Positions 1-8,038 of a stretch of DNA of 64,000 nucleotides are shown here, piece by piece. Source of the stretch: Alitiscatomonas aceti (GTDB lineage Bacteria > Bacillota > Clostridia > Lachnospirales > Lachnospiraceae). Position 1 is the first letter of the stretch, and every line of letters begins with the position of its first letter. Below the pieces are notes generated by a model that worked only from the letters and a program-made list of their open reading frames with translations, searched no databases and had not been told where the DNA came from. The stretch spans positions 1-64,000 of the forward strand of contig NZ_JAOQJF010000010.1 in the NCBI RefSeq assembly GCF_025567195.1. Direction: 5' to 3'. The translations under genes and the position numbers were made by a program.

Positions 1-2
1 AG

Positions 3-713
3 TCCTTCAGCGCAAAACGAGAAATTGCCAACTGCTTTTTGCTTACCAGTGATGATGTTATCATCTGTGACCCGGAAGCGGAGTACGCACCTCTTGTTGA
101 GCGCCTGCATGGGCAGGTCATTAAGATCTCGCCCACCTCAACCAACTACATCAACCCGATGGATCTGAACCTGGACTACTCGGATGATGAAAGCCCGCTG
201 TCCCTCAAGTCTGACTTTATTCTCAGCTTGTGTGAGCTGATTGTGGGCGGTAAAGACGGATTGCAGCCGGTGCAGAAAACCATCATCGACCGTTGTGTGC
301 GTCTGGTCTATCAGACCTATCTCAATGACCCGCGCCCGGAGAATATGCCTATACTGGAGGACCTATATAACCTGCTCCGTTCACAGGAGGAAAAGGAAGC
401 CCAGTATATCGCCACGGCCCTTGAAATCTATGTAACCGGCTCCCTCAATGTGTTCAACCACCAGAGCAATGTGGACATCAATAACCGCATTGTCTGCTAT
501 GACATCAAGGAACTGGGTAAGCAGCTCAAGAAAATCGGTATGCTGGTGGTACAGGATCAGGTGTGGAACCGCGTTACCATCAACCGTGCCGCTCACAAGT
601 CCACCCGCTATTACATCGACGAGATGCACCTGCTTTTGAAGGAGGAACAGACCGCCGCCTATACGGTGGAAATCTGGAAGCGATTCAGAAAATGGGGCGG
701 CATCCCCACTGGT
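3..713 (+). CDS. virB4: VirB4-like conjugation ATPase, exon 1 (5' end off window)
   Basis: This is the C-terminal ATPase part of a VirB4/TraE-type protein, which energises the type IV secretion channel at the inner face of the membrane. The frame is open from base 3, and the residues SFSAKRE at the edge look like the end of a Walker A loop whose GK lies just upstream. The Walker B motif YIDEMHLLL is at about 610-639. The exon ends ...GGIPTG at 713, where the frame runs into a group I intron and would stop after a few codons. Exon 2 (1053-1107) and exon 3 (3896-4131) supply the missing C-terminus, and the joined frame is intact (711 + 55 + 236 nt). Family is confident; the first part of the gene is not in the window. 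Confidence 0.9.
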
Positions 714-1052
714 GATTGGGTCTGCAACTTGTTAGCCGCTTAAAGTGCAGATTTCGCCGTTCTGACTGAAACCGGCAAGTAGGTCAGAATTATCAATGCG
801 GAAGAAATCGGGAAAGGGGTAGCGCCCTAATCCGAGTGGAAGGCTGTCTGTAAAAGGACAGTCACACGCAACGCATAGAGCTTGACCCTGCTTTGAGCAG
901 AATATAACAGCTCCACGAGGCCGCATTACCAGCCGGTACGGTATGATCCGTGGCAAAAAGATATGCTATGCTGGGCGTGAAATGACACGCCGATGAAAAT
1001 GGGCGAAAGCCCCAGAGAGATGGATAAAAAGCCATCTGTTAATAACAATCAG
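714..1052 (+). ncRNA. Group I self-splicing intron in virB4 (no ORF)
   Basis: This 339-nt segment separates GGT (exon 1) from ATT ACC (exon 2), and removing it restores the VirB4 motif PTGITQNV. The boundaries fit group I rules: the 5' exon ends in U (713) and the intron ends in G (1052). CUGGU (709-713) can pair with GUUAG (731-735) as P1 with the U·G pair at the splice site. UUGGGU (716-721) can pair with exon-2 ACCCAA (1056-1061) as P10. P4 is UCGG (808-811)/CCGA (832-835), P5 is AGGG/CCCU, and P7 is GCATAG (873-878)/CTATGC (966-971) in the S-like context AAGATATGCTATGC. Several perfect hairpins follow, one with a GAAA loop near 1003. There is no homing endonuclease ORF, so it would depend on the ribozyme alone. 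Confidence 0.82.
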
Positions 1053-1107
1053 ATTACCCAAAATGTGAAAGATCTGCTTTCTTCACGCGAGGTTGAGAAC
1101 ATCTTTG
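1053..1107 (+). CDS. virB4: VirB4 exon 2 (55 nt)
   Basis: This 55-nt exon encodes ITQNVKDLLSSREVENIF plus one base of the next codon. The residues follow directly on PTG of exon 1 and precede ENSDFVYMLNQ of exon 3, matching the usual VirB4 motif order after Walker B. It is bounded on the left by the group I intron and on the right by GTGCGAC, a typical group II intron 5' end. Splicing of both introns is required for a full VirB4. Confidence 0.85.
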
Positions 1108-1852
1108 GTGCGACACGTTGACGCACAAACATCACGCTATGAGGGTAATACTTCATAGACTTATGGCCATGTGATGCTAAAAGCGTCGGGCTTATCTCGG
1201 CAGGGATGAGCAACAACTGATAACCCGATAGGTAGAATGAAGGAGTAACGCCCTGAAATGCCTACTCTGATACTTCGACCGGCTTCGGCTGTAATGGCTG
1301 GAGTCTGGAGCTCGATAAAGTCGGCGGAAGTTTGTCGTAACAGCGTGGCAACACGGCTGACGAAAGTGCAGTAGAGGTACTGTATGCAGATGACACGCCG
1401 GGAGTCTATAAAATATCTATGGTGAGAATGTCTACGACGGACTGACGAAAACCGCGAATGTACGGGTCTAGATGTTTACCGTATAGAAATGTACGGACAC
1501 TTAAATGTGGGTCAGTGCGGTAAAGTAAAAATCGAAAATATGAAATTCCGTATTGTGTTACAGGCACAATCAAGCTGACAGGACTATAGCGGACACCTAA
1601 GGATATATGTACAGATAGGGTTATCGGAACGTGGAAAGGTACAGAGTTGCTCATAAGCAATCTGCGGACGAATCATATAAGCCGCTTAATCTGTGCTGAA
1701 AAGCGAAGCTCGAACCTATGACAGCCCAACGAAAAAGGCGGGCTTGAGGAATGGGCTTTAGTCGGTTAGAAACTATTGTTGTCATTCAATCGTATAAGGA
1801 TTACGAGTAAGACAAAAAGGGACACTTTCCCGCGAAAGGAGAGTGATGCCTT

Positions 1853-3376
1853 ATGACCAGAAAAAAGAAACAACTGCTATGTGAGGAAAATCTGCGACAT
1901 AACGAGTATTACGGAATGCAAGATACCTTCGATAATCTATATGCTGCCAGTAAGAATGGTGAGGTGTTTACAGACCTCATGTCTATCGTCCTTCAAAGGG
2001 AAAACATTCTGCTGGCATACAGAAATATCAAGAAAAACACAGGAAGTAAAACGTGTGGAACAGATAAACTCACAATCAGGGACATTGGAAAGTGCTCCCC
2101 TGATGAAGTAGTTGAAAAAGTGAGATTTATTGTAAACGGAAGTGAGCATGGTTATCGTCCTAAGCCAGTCAGGCGAAAGGAGATACCGAAGCCATACGAC
2201 CCGAGCAAGACAAGACCCTTAGGCATTCCATGCATCTGGGACAGGTTAATCCAACAATGTATTAAGCAGGTAATGGAGCCGGTATGTGAAGCTAAGTTCA
2301 GTGAGAACAGCTATGGCTTTAGACCGAACCATTCCGTAGAAAACGCTATTGCCAGAAGTTATAAACTGTTACAGCAAGCAAACCTGCACTATGTCATTGA
2401 ATTCGATATTAAAGGATTTTTTGACAATGTGAACCATGCAAAGCTGATTCGGCAGATTTGGGCAATGGGGATTCACGATAAGGCGCTTATATTTGTGCTT
2501 CGGAGAATACTGACAGCACAGATAAAACTTGAGGACGGAACATTTATTACGCCTGATAAGGGAACACCACAGGGTGGAATCATTTCTCCACTCCTTGCAA
2601 ACATCGTTCTTAACGAACTCGACCACTGGGTTGAAAGCCAATGGCAATGGAGTCCGATATGCAAAAGAAATGTCAGACCTGAAAACGGGTACAGACAGGC
2701 GAAAAAGTCCAACCTCAAAGAGATGTTCATTGTTCGATATGCGGACGACTTTCGGATTTACTGTAGAACGAAAGATACTGCTGAACGGACAATGCACGCA
2801 GTTATACAGTGGTTAAGAGAAAGGCTGAAACTGGAAATCTCAGAAAAGAAAACAAGGATTATCAATGTCAGAAATCATTACTCAGACTTCCTTGGGTTCA
2901 AGATGAAAGTTCACAGGAAAGGCAACAAGCTGGTGGTAATTTCATACATCGCTGATAAGAATTTTGACCACAAGCGCCAGAAGCTGAAAACACAGGCAAA
3001 ACGGATTGTCCATCCCCGAAAAATCTATGGAGAACAGGGTGAAATCAGGCTCTATAACAGTATGGTCACAGGAATGCAGAATTATTACTGCATTGCCACC
3101 CATATCAACCATGATTGCGCAATACTAAATCGTGCAGTTATGACACTGCTCACAAATAGGCTTAGTACCCGTAACGGGAATCGATTGGTTAAAACCGGAC
3201 GGGAATTGACTGAGTTTGAAAGAAGCCGATTTGGAAAATCCAAAATGATGCGATATGTTGCAGGCACAAATGAGCCAGTATATCCTATTGGCTACACGCA
3301 ACACAAGAATCCTTTATTCCGTAAAAAAAACATGGAATTACTACACTCCAGAGGGGCGGGAAGGCATTCACAATAA
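1853..3376 (+). CDS. ltrA: Group II intron reverse transcriptase/maturase (C-terminus frameshifted)
   Basis: This intron-encoded protein helps the intron RNA fold and splice and copies it into DNA during retrohoming. The 507-residue frame starts at an ATG preceded by AAAGGAG. It shows the reverse-transcriptase blocks: RPLGIPCIWDRLIQQ near residues 122-136, SYGFRPNHS, the GTPQGGIISPLLANI block near residues 237-251, and the catalytic YADD at about 296-299. A maturase X domain follows. The frame then meets eight A residues (3323-3330) and reads 15 unrelated residues to a stop. With seven A residues it would continue without a break into the HNH part ending at 3734, giving about 627 residues, the usual size for HNH-bearing members. 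The A8 may be a real mutation, a sequencing error, or a slip site. Confidence 0.93.
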   Translation: MTRKKKQLLCEENLRHNEYYGMQDTFDNLYAASKNGEVFTDLMSIVLQRENILLAYRNIKKNTGSKTCGTDKLTIRDIGKCSPDEVVEKVRFIVNGSEHGYRPKPVRRKEIPKPYDPSKTRPLGIPCIWDRLIQQCIKQVMEPVCEAKFSENSYGFRPNHSVENAIARSYKLLQQANLHYVIEFDIKGFFDNVNHAKLIRQIWAMGIHDKALIFVLRRILTAQIKLEDGTFITPDKGTPQGGIISPLLANIVLNELDHWVESQWQWSPICKRNVRPENGYRQAKKSNLKEMFIVRYADDFRIYCRTKDTAERTMHAVIQWLRERLKLEISEKKTRIINVRNHYSDFLGFKMKVHRKGNKLVVISYIADKNFDHKRQKLKTQAKRIVHPRKIYGEQGEIRLYNSMVTGMQNYYCIATHINHDCAILNRAVMTLLTNRLSTRNGNRLVKTGRELTEFERSRFGKSKMMRYVAGTNEPVYPIGYTQHKNPLFRKKNMELLHSRGAGRHSQ

Positions 3377-3734
3377 CCTACGAATCAATATGGCCATTCT
3401 GCTCTCGCTTATGCGGAAGCCACCCTATGGCTATAGCGCGGAATATGCAGATAACAGAATATCACTATTCTCTGCTCAATGGGGAAAATGTGCTGTTACC
3501 GGTGAAGAATTCTCAAGTACACATGAGATTCACTGTCATCACAAACTGCCCCGGTATCTTGGAGGCGATGATTCCTATGGGAATCTTATTTTAGTGAAGG
3601 ATTCTGTACACAAGTTGATTCATGCCATCAATGCAGATACAATCGCAAAATATTTGGAACTCCTACAGCTTGACAAGAGCCAGCTCAAAAAGGTAAATAC
3701 GCTCCGTGAGTTGGCGTCTCTGCCGTTAATCTAA
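3331..3734 (+). pseudogene. HNH endonuclease domain of the intron maturase, displaced by +1 frame
   Basis: This is the out-of-frame C-terminal part of the intron-encoded protein. After the A8 run it reads TWNYYTPEGREGIHNN and then an HNH nuclease: CAVTGEEF near 3490, HCHHKLPRYLGGDD near 3532-3573, NLILV, and HKLIH near 3610-3624. In intact relatives this domain nicks the second DNA strand to prime reverse transcription. No plausible start with a ribosome site lies directly in front, so it is probably made only if the frameshift is bypassed or is a sequencing artefact. It ends at the TAA at 3734, shortly before domain V. Confidence 0.8.
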
Positions 3735-3810
3735 TCTCTCACTAATCAACACAACACAGTATTTCTATGACAGGTTTGATTGTTTAGACAACGAAATCTA
3801 CTAACCGATG

Positions 3811-3848
3811 GAACGCCGTGTGCGGTGAAAGTCGCATGCACGGTGTGA
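3811..3848 (+). ncRNA. Group II intron domain V hairpin
   Basis: The segment folds as CGCCGTGTGCGG, loop GAAA, then GTCGCATGCACGGTG, the characteristic catalytic hairpin of bacterial group II introns. It lies between the maturase stop and the 3' splice site at 3895 and defines the 3' half of the ribozyme. Confidence 0.85.
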
Positions 3849-3895
3849 AGTGGGGGAAAAGCCTGAGATGATATCAGGGGCTTACCTATCACTAT

Positions 3896-4131
3896 AAAAC
3901 TCCGACTTCGTGTATATGCTCAACCAGGCAGGTGGAGACCGTCAGATCCTTGCCAAGCAGCTGGGCATTTCCACACACCAGCTTAGCTATGTGACACACT
4001 CCGGTGAGGGCGAGGGCCTGCTGTTCTATGGCTCCACGATCCTGCCGTTTGTAGACCACTTCCCGAAGAACACCGAACTTTACCGCATTATGACCACCAA
4101 ACCCCAGGAACTGAAAAAGGAGGATGAATGA
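3896..4131 (+). CDS. virB4: VirB4 exon 3 (C-terminus)
   Basis: This exon supplies the last VirB4 residues (ENSDFVYMLNQAGGDR..., ending ...PQELKKEDE). The motif FVYMLNQAGGDRQILAKQ is typical of the VirB4/TraG-like ATPase C-terminus in Tn1549-type elements. The reading frame depends on one base carried over from exon 2. Its TGA (4129-4131) overlaps the ATG of the next gene at 4128, so translation of the two is probably coupled. Confidence 0.88.
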
Positions 4132-4511
4132 TGATGAACCCCAACATTTTGAATAGAACCCCGCTGATGTTTTTTGACAGGGCGGTAAATGCCCAGCGCA
4201 GCCAGCTGCTTACAGTCATGGCCGATGCGGTAAGTGAGTGCCGCACGGCGGCAGATCAGGCAGCCGAACTGAATGAGACCGGTCAGGTGGGGCTGCTCCG
4301 TCTGGCAGAGGTCTGGAGTGCCATCCGTGCCAAGGAAGGCATGGGCGGTCTGGTTCTGGAAGGAACCGAAGCGAAGATCCTGTCCGATGTGGTGGCACAG
4401 TTTTATGCCTACCTGTCCGGCTGTATGTTCAACGATCCTGTGGGAATGGCCATTTATGCAGAGCTGCACTACATGATGTCCTCCCTCATGCTGGGAGAAT
4501 GGTTTGAATAA
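4128..4511 (+). CDS. Conserved hypothetical ICE protein
   Basis: This is a 127-residue, mostly helical soluble protein with no catalytic motif I can name. It begins MMMNPNILNRTP and has three consecutive ATG codons (4128, 4131, 4134). It overlaps the end of virB4 by 4 nt and the next ORF by 8 nt, so it belongs to the transfer operon. Its place between the VirB4 ATPase and the CHAP hydrolase suggests an accessory role in the conjugation apparatus, but that rests on position only. Confidence 0.7.
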   Translation: MMMNPNILNRTPLMFFDRAVNAQRSQLLTVMADAVSECRTAADQAAELNETGQVGLLRLAEVWSAIRAKEGMGGLVLEGTEAKILSDVVAQFYAYLSGCMFNDPVGMAIYAELHYMMSSLMLGEWFE

Positions 4512-6132
4512 GGAACCGCGCCTGCGCTTTACCGATGAGGAACGGGCTGACCCTGCACTGGAAAAGCCGATCCGTAAAGCGGAGAAAGCTGCGGCCAGAG
4601 CAGATAAGGCGCAGGAGAATATTCCAAAGAAAAAGGTCAGGCAGATGGTCATTGACCCGGACACCGGGAAAAAGACCTCGAAGCTGACCTTTGAGGACAA
4701 GAAAAAGCCCCCCTCCAAAGTTTCTCAAGGGGTCAAAGAAGCTCCCGTCCATCTGGTCGCGGGCAAGCTCCATAAAGAGATCCGGGAAACAGAACAGGAC
4801 AATGTGGGCGTGGAAAGCGCCCACAAGTCCGAGGAGGCGGTGGAGACCGGCGCTTATCTGGTGCGGGAGGGCTACCGTAGTCACAAGCTGAAGCCGTACC
4901 GCAAAGCAGCCCAGGCAGAGCGTCAACTGGAAAAGGCTAATGTAAATGTCCTGTACCAGAAATCCTTGCAGGAAAATCCCCAGTTTTCCAGCAATCCTCT
5001 TTCCCGCTGGCAGCAAAAGCAGGCCATCAAAAAGCAGTATGCCGCTGCTAAGCGCACCGGTCAGACTGCAGGAAATACCGCCCAGGCTGCGTCCAAAACC
5101 GGAAAAGCCGCAAGGACGGTAAAAGAAAAGGCACAGCAGGCAGGGGCATTCGTCATGCGCCACAAGAAAGGTTTCCTGATCGCAGGAGTTTTGTTCCTCA
5201 TCGCCTGTATGCTGATGAATACCATGTCCTCTTGTTCCATGATGGCGCAGAGCATCGGTTCCGTTCTCTCCGGCACCACCNNNNNNNNNNNNNNNNNNNN
5301 NNNNNNNNNNNNNNNNNNNNNNNNNNNNNNNNNNNNNNNNNNNNNNNNNNNNNNNNNNNNNNNNNNNNNNNNNNNNNNNNNNNNNNNNNNNNNNNNNNNN
5401 NNNNNNNNNNNNNNNNNNNNNNNNNNNNNNNNNNNNNNNNNNNNNNNNNACCGCACGGAGACTTCCACCGACCCGGAGACCGGCGAGACCACCTCAGAAG
5501 AAGTACCCTATGAGTATTACATTCTGAATGTGAAACTCACCAGCAAGCCCATTTCTGCTGTGGCGTCGGAGTTATTGACCCCGGAGCAGATGGAAATGTA
5601 TCAGGTCTACCGACAGACCATGGGCAATAAACCGCTGTTGTTTGGCGGCGGTTCCCCTGATACCAGCGGCTCGGAAGATCTGTCTGGTGTGCAGTTCATT
5701 AACGGCACCCGCCCCGGCAATCCGCAGCTGGTGGAACTGGCGAAAAGTCAGGTGGGCAATGTGGGCGGTTATCCCTACTGGAGCTGGTATGGCTTTGACA
5801 GCCGCGTGGAATGGTGCGCCTGCTTTGTATCCTGGTGCTATAACCAGGCAGGAAAAAGTGAGCCGCGCTTTGCAGGCTGTGAGTGGCAGGGTGTTCCGTG
5901 GTTCCAGTCTCATGGACAGTGGGGCGCACGGGGATATGAGAACATCGCCCCCGGTGATGCCATTTTCTTTGATTGGGATCTGGATGGTTCCGCAGACCAT
6001 GTGGGAATTGTTGTCGGTACCGATGGCAGCCGTGTTTATACCGTGGAGGGAAATTCCGGCGATGCCTGCAAGATCAAGAGTTATGACCTGAATTATCAGA
6101 GTATCAAGGGCTACGGCCTGATGAACTGGTAA
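4504..6132 (+). CDS. Membrane-anchored CHAP/NlpC-type peptidoglycan hydrolase of the transfer channel
   Basis: This large VirB1-like protein would open the cell wall for the conjugation machine. The likely start is TTG at 4504, overlapping the previous stop. The N-terminal 200 residues are charged and helical (Lys/Ala/Glu-rich). A transmembrane helix GFLIAGVLFLIACML lies near residues 222-236. After an assembly gap (5281-5449) comes an extracellular part ending in a CHAP-type domain: the WCACFVSWCYNQAG segment carries the catalytic Cys, and ADHVGIVVG carries the His. The frame continues through the gap as drawn, but the gap length may be an estimate. Homologues in Clostridial ICEs are called CD1108-like. 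The next gene follows after 29 nt. Confidence 0.85.
   Translation: MNKEPRLRFTDEERADPALEKPIRKAEKAAARADKAQENIPKKKVRQMVIDPDTGKKTSKLTFEDKKKPPSKVSQGVKEAPVHLVAGKLHKEIRETEQDNVGVESAHKSEEAVETGAYLVREGYRSHKLKPYRKAAQAERQLEKANVNVLYQKSLQENPQFSSNPLSRWQQKQAIKKQYAAAKRTGQTAGNTAQAASKTGKAARTVKEKAQQAGAFVMRHKKGFLIAGVLFLIACMLMNTMSSCSMMAQSIGSVLSGTTXXXXXXXXXXXXXXXXXXXXXXXXXXXXXXXXXXXXXXXXXXXXXXXXXXXXXXXXXRTETSTDPETGETTSEEVPYEYYILNVKLTSKPISAVASELLTPEQMEMYQVYRQTMGNKPLLFGGGSPDTSGSEDLSGVQFINGTRPGNPQLVELAKSQVGNVGGYPYWSWYGFDSRVEWCACFVSWCYNQAGKSEPRFAGCEWQGVPWFQSHGQWGARGYENIAPGDAIFFDWDLDGSADHVGIVVGTDGSRVYTVEGNSGDACKIKSYDLNYQSIKGYGLMNW
5281..5449. other. Assembly gap (169 N)
   Basis: This is a run of undetermined bases inside the CHAP-domain hydrolase gene. 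The flanking reading frames are compatible with the stated length. Confidence 0.99.
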
Positions 6133-6161
6133 CAGAGATTTTTTAGAAGGAGTGATAGACG

Positions 6162-6413
6162 ATGGCAAAGAACAAAATTGAACGAATTGACCAGGAGATT
6201 ACAAAGGTCCGCGAGAAGATCGCAGAGTATCAGGAAAAGCTCAAAGCGCTGGAGGCACAGAAAACCGAGGCAGAAAATCTGGAGATCGTCCAGATGGTGC
6301 GCGCCCTGCGTATGACACCGGCTCAGCTGAGCGCCATGCTGTCCGGCGGCACAGTTCCCGGCAGTATGGTGGATGACAACAACGAACAGGAGGAAAACAG
6401 CTATGAGGAATAA
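6162..6413 (+). CDS. DUF4315 family protein
   Basis: This 83-residue protein has a long N-terminal coiled coil (KIERIDQEITKVREKIAEYQ...) followed by LRMTPAQLSAMLSGG, the usual composition of DUF4315 proteins in Tn1549-type elements. An AGAAGGAG site lies 12 nt upstream of the ATG. It ends inside the start region of the following DUF4366 gene. The role in transfer is unknown; the coiled coil suggests binding to the membrane-bound transfer complex. Confidence 0.85.
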   Translation: MAKNKIERIDQEITKVREKIAEYQEKLKALEAQKTEAENLEIVQMVRALRMTPAQLSAMLSGGTVPGSMVDDNNEQEENSYEE

Positions 6414-7158
6414 ACGACTGCTCCGAACACTTTCTGCCCTTTGCCTGACGCTGGTTCTGGCATCGGGCTTTACCGTTCCCGCTTTTGCCCAGGGCGCAGC
6501 GCCGCCCCCGGCAGAGGATACCACCAATGACAGTAATGTGGTGGTGGAAGAACCCGAAAAAGCGCCTCCGCTGACCCCGGATGGCAACGCCGCTCTGGTG
6601 GATGATTTTGGTGGCAACAAGCAGCTCATTACCGTTACCACCAAGGCTGGCAACTATTTTTATATCCTGATCGACAGGGCCAACGAGGATAAAAAGACTG
6701 CTGTTCACTTTCTGAACCAGGTGGATGAAGCGGACCTGATGGCGCTGATGGAAGATGGAAATGCCAAAGAAGAGCCGCCTGCTGTGTGCAGCTGCACGAA
6801 GAAATGTGAAGCAGGGGCAGTCAATACGGCCTGTCCGGTCTGTGTAACGGATAAGAGTAAATGTACGGGAAAAGCACCGGAACCTCCGGCAGAAACACCG
6901 GAGCCGGAAAAAGAGAAGCCTGCCGGACTGAACCCGGCTGCGCTGATCCTTCTGCTGGCTCTGCTGGGTGGCGGTGGCGTATTTGCCTACTTGAAACTCG
7001 TTAAGAATAAGCCTAAGACTAAGGGCAATGACAGTCTGGACGATTATGATTATGGCGAGGAAGATTCCGAGGAATGGGAAACCGAGGATGAGGAGTCGGA
7101 CGAGCCTGACGCTGACGGGGGCAGCGCAGAAGAAGATGACGAGGACAGCGTGAAATGA
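6403..7158 (+). CDS. DUF4366 family membrane protein
   Basis: This secreted, membrane-anchored protein has 251 residues if started at 6403, which has AGGAGG 8 nt upstream; an in-frame ATG at 6373 lacks such a site. It has a signal peptide (MRNKRLLRTLSALCLTLVLA, cleavage near AFAQG) and a conserved region DALVDDFGGNKQLITV-like followed by FYILIDRANED. A Cys cluster (CSCTKKC...CPVC) follows, then a transmembrane helix LILLLALLGGGGVFAYL and a very acidic cytoplasmic tail. This matches DUF4366 proteins, which sit next to DUF4315 in these ICEs. It is presumed to be part of the envelope transfer complex. Confidence 0.87.
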   Translation: MRNKRLLRTLSALCLTLVLASGFTVPAFAQGAAPPPAEDTTNDSNVVVEEPEKAPPLTPDGNAALVDDFGGNKQLITVTTKAGNYFYILIDRANEDKKTAVHFLNQVDEADLMALMEDGNAKEEPPAVCSCTKKCEAGAVNTACPVCVTDKSKCTGKAPEPPAETPEPEKEKPAGLNPAALILLLALLGGGGVFAYLKLVKNKPKTKGNDSLDDYDYGEEDSEEWETEDEESDEPDADGGSAEEDDEDSVK

Positions 7159-7349
7159 CCCGTTTCACAGACAGTTCCTATGAACGCATGATGACACGCA
7201 GGCCGGAGGGCGGGAAGAAAACTTCCCGTCCTCCCTCTTTACCCCCAAGCCACCCCTGTTATGGCTGCGGGAATTATGGAAGTCCCTGCGTAGGCGTCTG
7301 CCACCGGGAAATGGAACGATGGCTCAAAGAAAGGAAACGAAAAAAATGA
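7155..7349 (+). CDS. Small Cys-rich ICE protein
   Basis: This is a 64-residue basic protein. Its central CYGCGNYGSPCVGVCHREM segment has four Cys and one His that could bind a metal. It overlaps the previous stop by 4 nt (ATGA) and the next gene by 4 nt, so it is translationally coupled. Similar short Cys proteins occur at this position in related elements; no function is known. Confidence 0.65.
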   Translation: MTRFTDSSYERMMTRRPEGGKKTSRPPSLPPSHPCYGCGNYGSPCVGVCHREMERWLKERKRKK

Positions 7350-8038
7350 GTGTTCTGATTATATTTATCAAGCTGATTGCTGTTTTTGACCTGCTGGTGA
7401 TCGCCGTGTATTTTGGCGGCGACATTCTTTCTACCATGTTAAACAAACTTCGGAGAAAAGCAAAACAGGAAGATTCCTTTGACTTTTCTCAGGATGCCGT
7501 GATGGTTTCATTATCCATAGATTCTGTCCGTCAGCTTTATTCCGGTGACGCGGCAGATTTTGTGGAAGATAAGATTCTGCCAAATGCGGAGAAAACGATG
7601 GCTGTTTTGACGGACCAGGAACAGGCAGCAGTCCGTCTGCTCTTATCTGCCCTGATCGGTTTTCTTGCAGCAGAAGCTCCTATGGATGAACAGAGCTTTC
7701 CTATGGTAATGGAACTTCTGAACTGTATGGAGGGTGAAAAAGAGGATGGTTGTCAGGATGCAGTAGAAAGTTTGCTTGAAGATGCTGTCCGCAATACCCA
7801 CCGCCATGAAGAATATTACAGCAATTATCAACGCTACCAGCTGATGCAGGTGGATAAAACTCGTGTCATTTTGGCTTGCCGCATCATCATCAATGACCTG
7901 CTGGGGAAACTGTACCGCTATGACTACCGGTTTGGTTATAACCTGCTTCTGGATGAGGAAAACAGCATTGAGAAAAAACTGCACACGCCTGTGCGGGAAG
8001 AATGGGAGGTTGAAGAATATGAAGCTGGTGATTGCTGA
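7346..8038 (+). CDS. Membrane-anchored hypothetical ICE protein
   Basis: The protein has about 230 residues when started at the ATG at 7346 (MSVLIIFIKLIAVF); a longer frame from 7319 is less likely because it overlaps the preceding gene more. One N-terminal transmembrane helix (IIFIKLIAVFDLLVIAVYF) is followed by a soluble helical domain. It ends in an acidic stretch and overlaps the start of topB by 20 nt. I do not recognise the family. Its place in the operon points to a transfer-associated role. Confidence 0.65.
   Translation: MSVLIIFIKLIAVFDLLVIAVYFGGDILSTMLNKLRRKAKQEDSFDFSQDAVMVSLSIDSVRQLYSGDAADFVEDKILPNAEKTMAVLTDQEQAAVRLLLSALIGFLAAEAPMDEQSFPMVMELLNCMEGEKEDGCQDAVESLLEDAVRNTHRHEEYYSNYQRYQLMQVDKTRVILACRIIINDLLGKLYRYDYRFGYNLLLDEENSIEKKLHTPVREEWEVEEYEAGDC

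Larger units (their letters stand above)
1108..3895 (+). mobile_element. Group II intron inserted in virB4
   Basis: The 2788-nt element starts with GTGCGAC (1108) and ends with ...CTAT (3895), matching the GUGYG...AY ends of group II introns. Excision joins TTTG to AAAACTCC and restores NIFENSDF in VirB4. Bases 1108-1852 hold no gene and would be ribozyme domains I-III plus the start of IV. The maturase ORF begins at 1853 in domain IV, and a clear domain V hairpin lies at 3811-3848, followed by a domain VI-like stem. The element is in the sense orientation, so the host gene can survive by splicing. It probably arrived by retrohoming. It may be impaired because its protein carries a frameshift. 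Confidence 0.92.

Noticed and set aside
714..1107. Group II intron starting at GTG 712
   Set aside because: Group II ends would need GUGYG and AY and would break the VirB4 frame. Group I ends (U before, G last) and core pairings fit exactly.
1406..1660. 84-codon minus-strand ORF in the group II intron
   Set aside because: It lies in ribozyme domains, where structure rather than coding explains the sequence.
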